Source of the DNA: Carettochelys insculpta
Taxonomy: Eukaryota; Chordata; Testudines; Carettochelyidae
DNA: 64,000 nucleotides
NCBI RefSeq assembly: GCF_033958435.1
Contig: NC_134147.1
Coordinates: 45,626,001 to 45,690,000, forward strand
Direction of reading: 5' to 3'
A program made the position numbers and the translations under genes. Of the stretch, positions 62,901 to 64,000 are shown piece by piece; within the stretch, counting starts at the first letter, position 1; every line of letters starts with the position of its first letter. Under the pieces are notes generated by a model. It was not told where the DNA came from. It did not search any database and saw nothing but the letters and a program-made list of their open reading frames with translations.

Positions 62901-64000
62901 GTGAAATCTTGGCCTCACTCAGTGGGAATCTCTTTGCTGACTTCAGTGGGGCCTGGCTCTCACTCCAGCTGAATGATCAGACTCCTTGTAGGGCATTCAT
63001 TGCATTGGTACACCGTGAATCACAGGTAATTTAGACTTGTGGCAGCGCCAGCCGCCGGGCCTGGCTTCAGGCTAGCCACTGCCTCAGGATCTCTCAGTTT
63101 CTCCCAACCTGCTAGCCTGGTTTGCTTGGTGTGGTGACATGGCCATCTGGCTACGGCATTAGTGAAACAAGGCCACTCCTGCCAGGGTAGCCGTGCCCAA
63201 AACGAATCATCTTCAGCCCAGTTTCAAGCTGCCCCTCCTTCCTGAGGGTCTGTGTTCTCTCGCCAGCTTACACTCCCCCACTGCCCCCGAGCTCATGGGT
63301 GACCATCGCTGTTCTCTTTCAAGCAGAGACTCTCAGCACTTCCTATCTGGAATCTCCCTTCTCTGTCTGGCTCTCCTGCAGGATTCTGTCTTCTCTCCAC
63401 CCCAGAAGGTCCAGTTCACCACCTGACCTGCCTGTCGTGTGATTTGGCTTATTTTCTCTACCTCTCGCTCAGGGTGCCACAGGTGTGGCTGATCCTAGTC
63501 AGCCTGGGACAGTGCCCCAGCTGTCATCCCTGTATCTTTCAAGCAGATTTATGACAGCATTTCTACACTCTCTTCTGGTTCCATTGTCTCCAAAGCCTTC
63601 CGTTTGGGAGGTTAGGGGCCTGGGGAGAAGGATGAATGATCAACGTATGTAACAAAGGGAAACCGAGGAAGATAAGGAAATGGACTTTCTCCCTGGGCAC
63701 AAGGATTAGTAAAGGCCAACTGACACAGTGGACTTCTGTAGGTATCCCTTCAGCATTGTTCTGTGTCTTAATTTTCTGGTAATCCCAATCGTAAAATGAA
63801 CGGTATCTGCTTCCTATATCTCTGATTTTCCCCCTCATTATTTCAGTGCTTTTTTCAATCTGTTTTGGAGTTGGCCCAACAAGGATGAGCAAATCCCTTT
63901 CCATGTCTTTTGACTGAGCTCTTAATTGATATTTCTTCAACTCTTTTCAAAGCAGCTATTTTGGCATCCAGAAAAGATTTGGTGTCATCTGAGTGGTAGA
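59922..64000 (+). other. CADPS: CADPS intron, 5' part
   Basis: It starts with a probable GC donor, and the next exon (expected to begin Gly-Trp-Phe) is not in the window. From about 60080 the base composition rises and longer minus-strand ORFs appear (60094-60678, 61885-62334, 63563-63940). They overlap one another and the plus strand, and I recognise no domain in them. The likeliest reading is old transposon or LTR debris plus chance ORFs. Confidence 0.7.
62899..62963. repeat. Palindromic ancient element
   Basis: The left arm GGGTGAAATCTTGGCCTCAC and the right arm TGACTTCAGTGGGGCCTGGC belong to the same family as the copies at 24866 and 47984. Confidence 0.5.

Noticed and set aside
1..64000. 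CRISPR arrays, bacterial operons, riboswitches, integrated virus genes
   Set aside because: None seen. The spliced exons and the repeats show a vertebrate genome, and no viral gag, pol or env motifs could be identified.

Overview
This window is vertebrate genomic DNA, most likely from a turtle. It is mostly intron and old transposon sequence, with very few open reading frames of any length. The repeats point to a chelonian: CR1 LINE 3' ends, tRNA-derived SINEs with readable pol III boxes, a high-copy family with the core TGTGGCACCTTAGAGACTAA, and several MITE families with GGCTATGTCTACAC-type ends. The species assignment is an inference from these repeats.

One gene can be supported. Six exons on the + strand, joined in one reading frame, encode a central part of CADPS (CAPS1), the calcium-dependent activator protein for secretion. 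They are 29999-30138, 34433-34499, 47136-47244, 48828-49040, a 12-nt microexon at 52621-52632, and 59785-59921. All but the microexon give peptides that match the CADPS family directly; all six have splice signals and compatible phases. Together they hold 678 nt (226 codons): the end of the C2 region, the whole PH domain that binds acidic phosphoinositides, and the linker leading toward the MUN/Munc13-homology region. Residue choices favour CADPS over CADPS2. The gene's 5' part lies to the left of the window and its 3' part to the right.

Layout: 1-29998 is one large intron (the visible part of it) with MITEs, a nested CR1 and fold-back elements. The interval 29999-34499 holds two exons. The 12.6-kb intron 34500-47135 carries a CR1, two tRNA-SINEs, GC-rich repeats and MITEs. 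The interval 47136-49040 holds the two main PH-domain exons. The intron between 49041 and 59784 is AT-rich, poor in recognisable repeats, and contains the microexon plus a candidate alternative terminal exon. The stretch from 59922 to the end is intron with unclassified, moderately GC-rich sequence.

The most interesting signals concern splicing: (i) the 12-nt in-frame microexon with a strong donor and an upstream UGC in a pyrimidine-rich tract; (ii) an exon that begins GTGAGT, so that joining it to the upstream CAG rebuilds a strong 5' splice site at the exon junction (recursive-splice-exon configuration), while its own donor is weak; (iii) an apparent GC-AG intron after 59921; (iv) an in-frame alternative terminal exon candidate at 51263. 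No previously undescribed multi-gene system, CRISPR array, operon or RNA gene was found.
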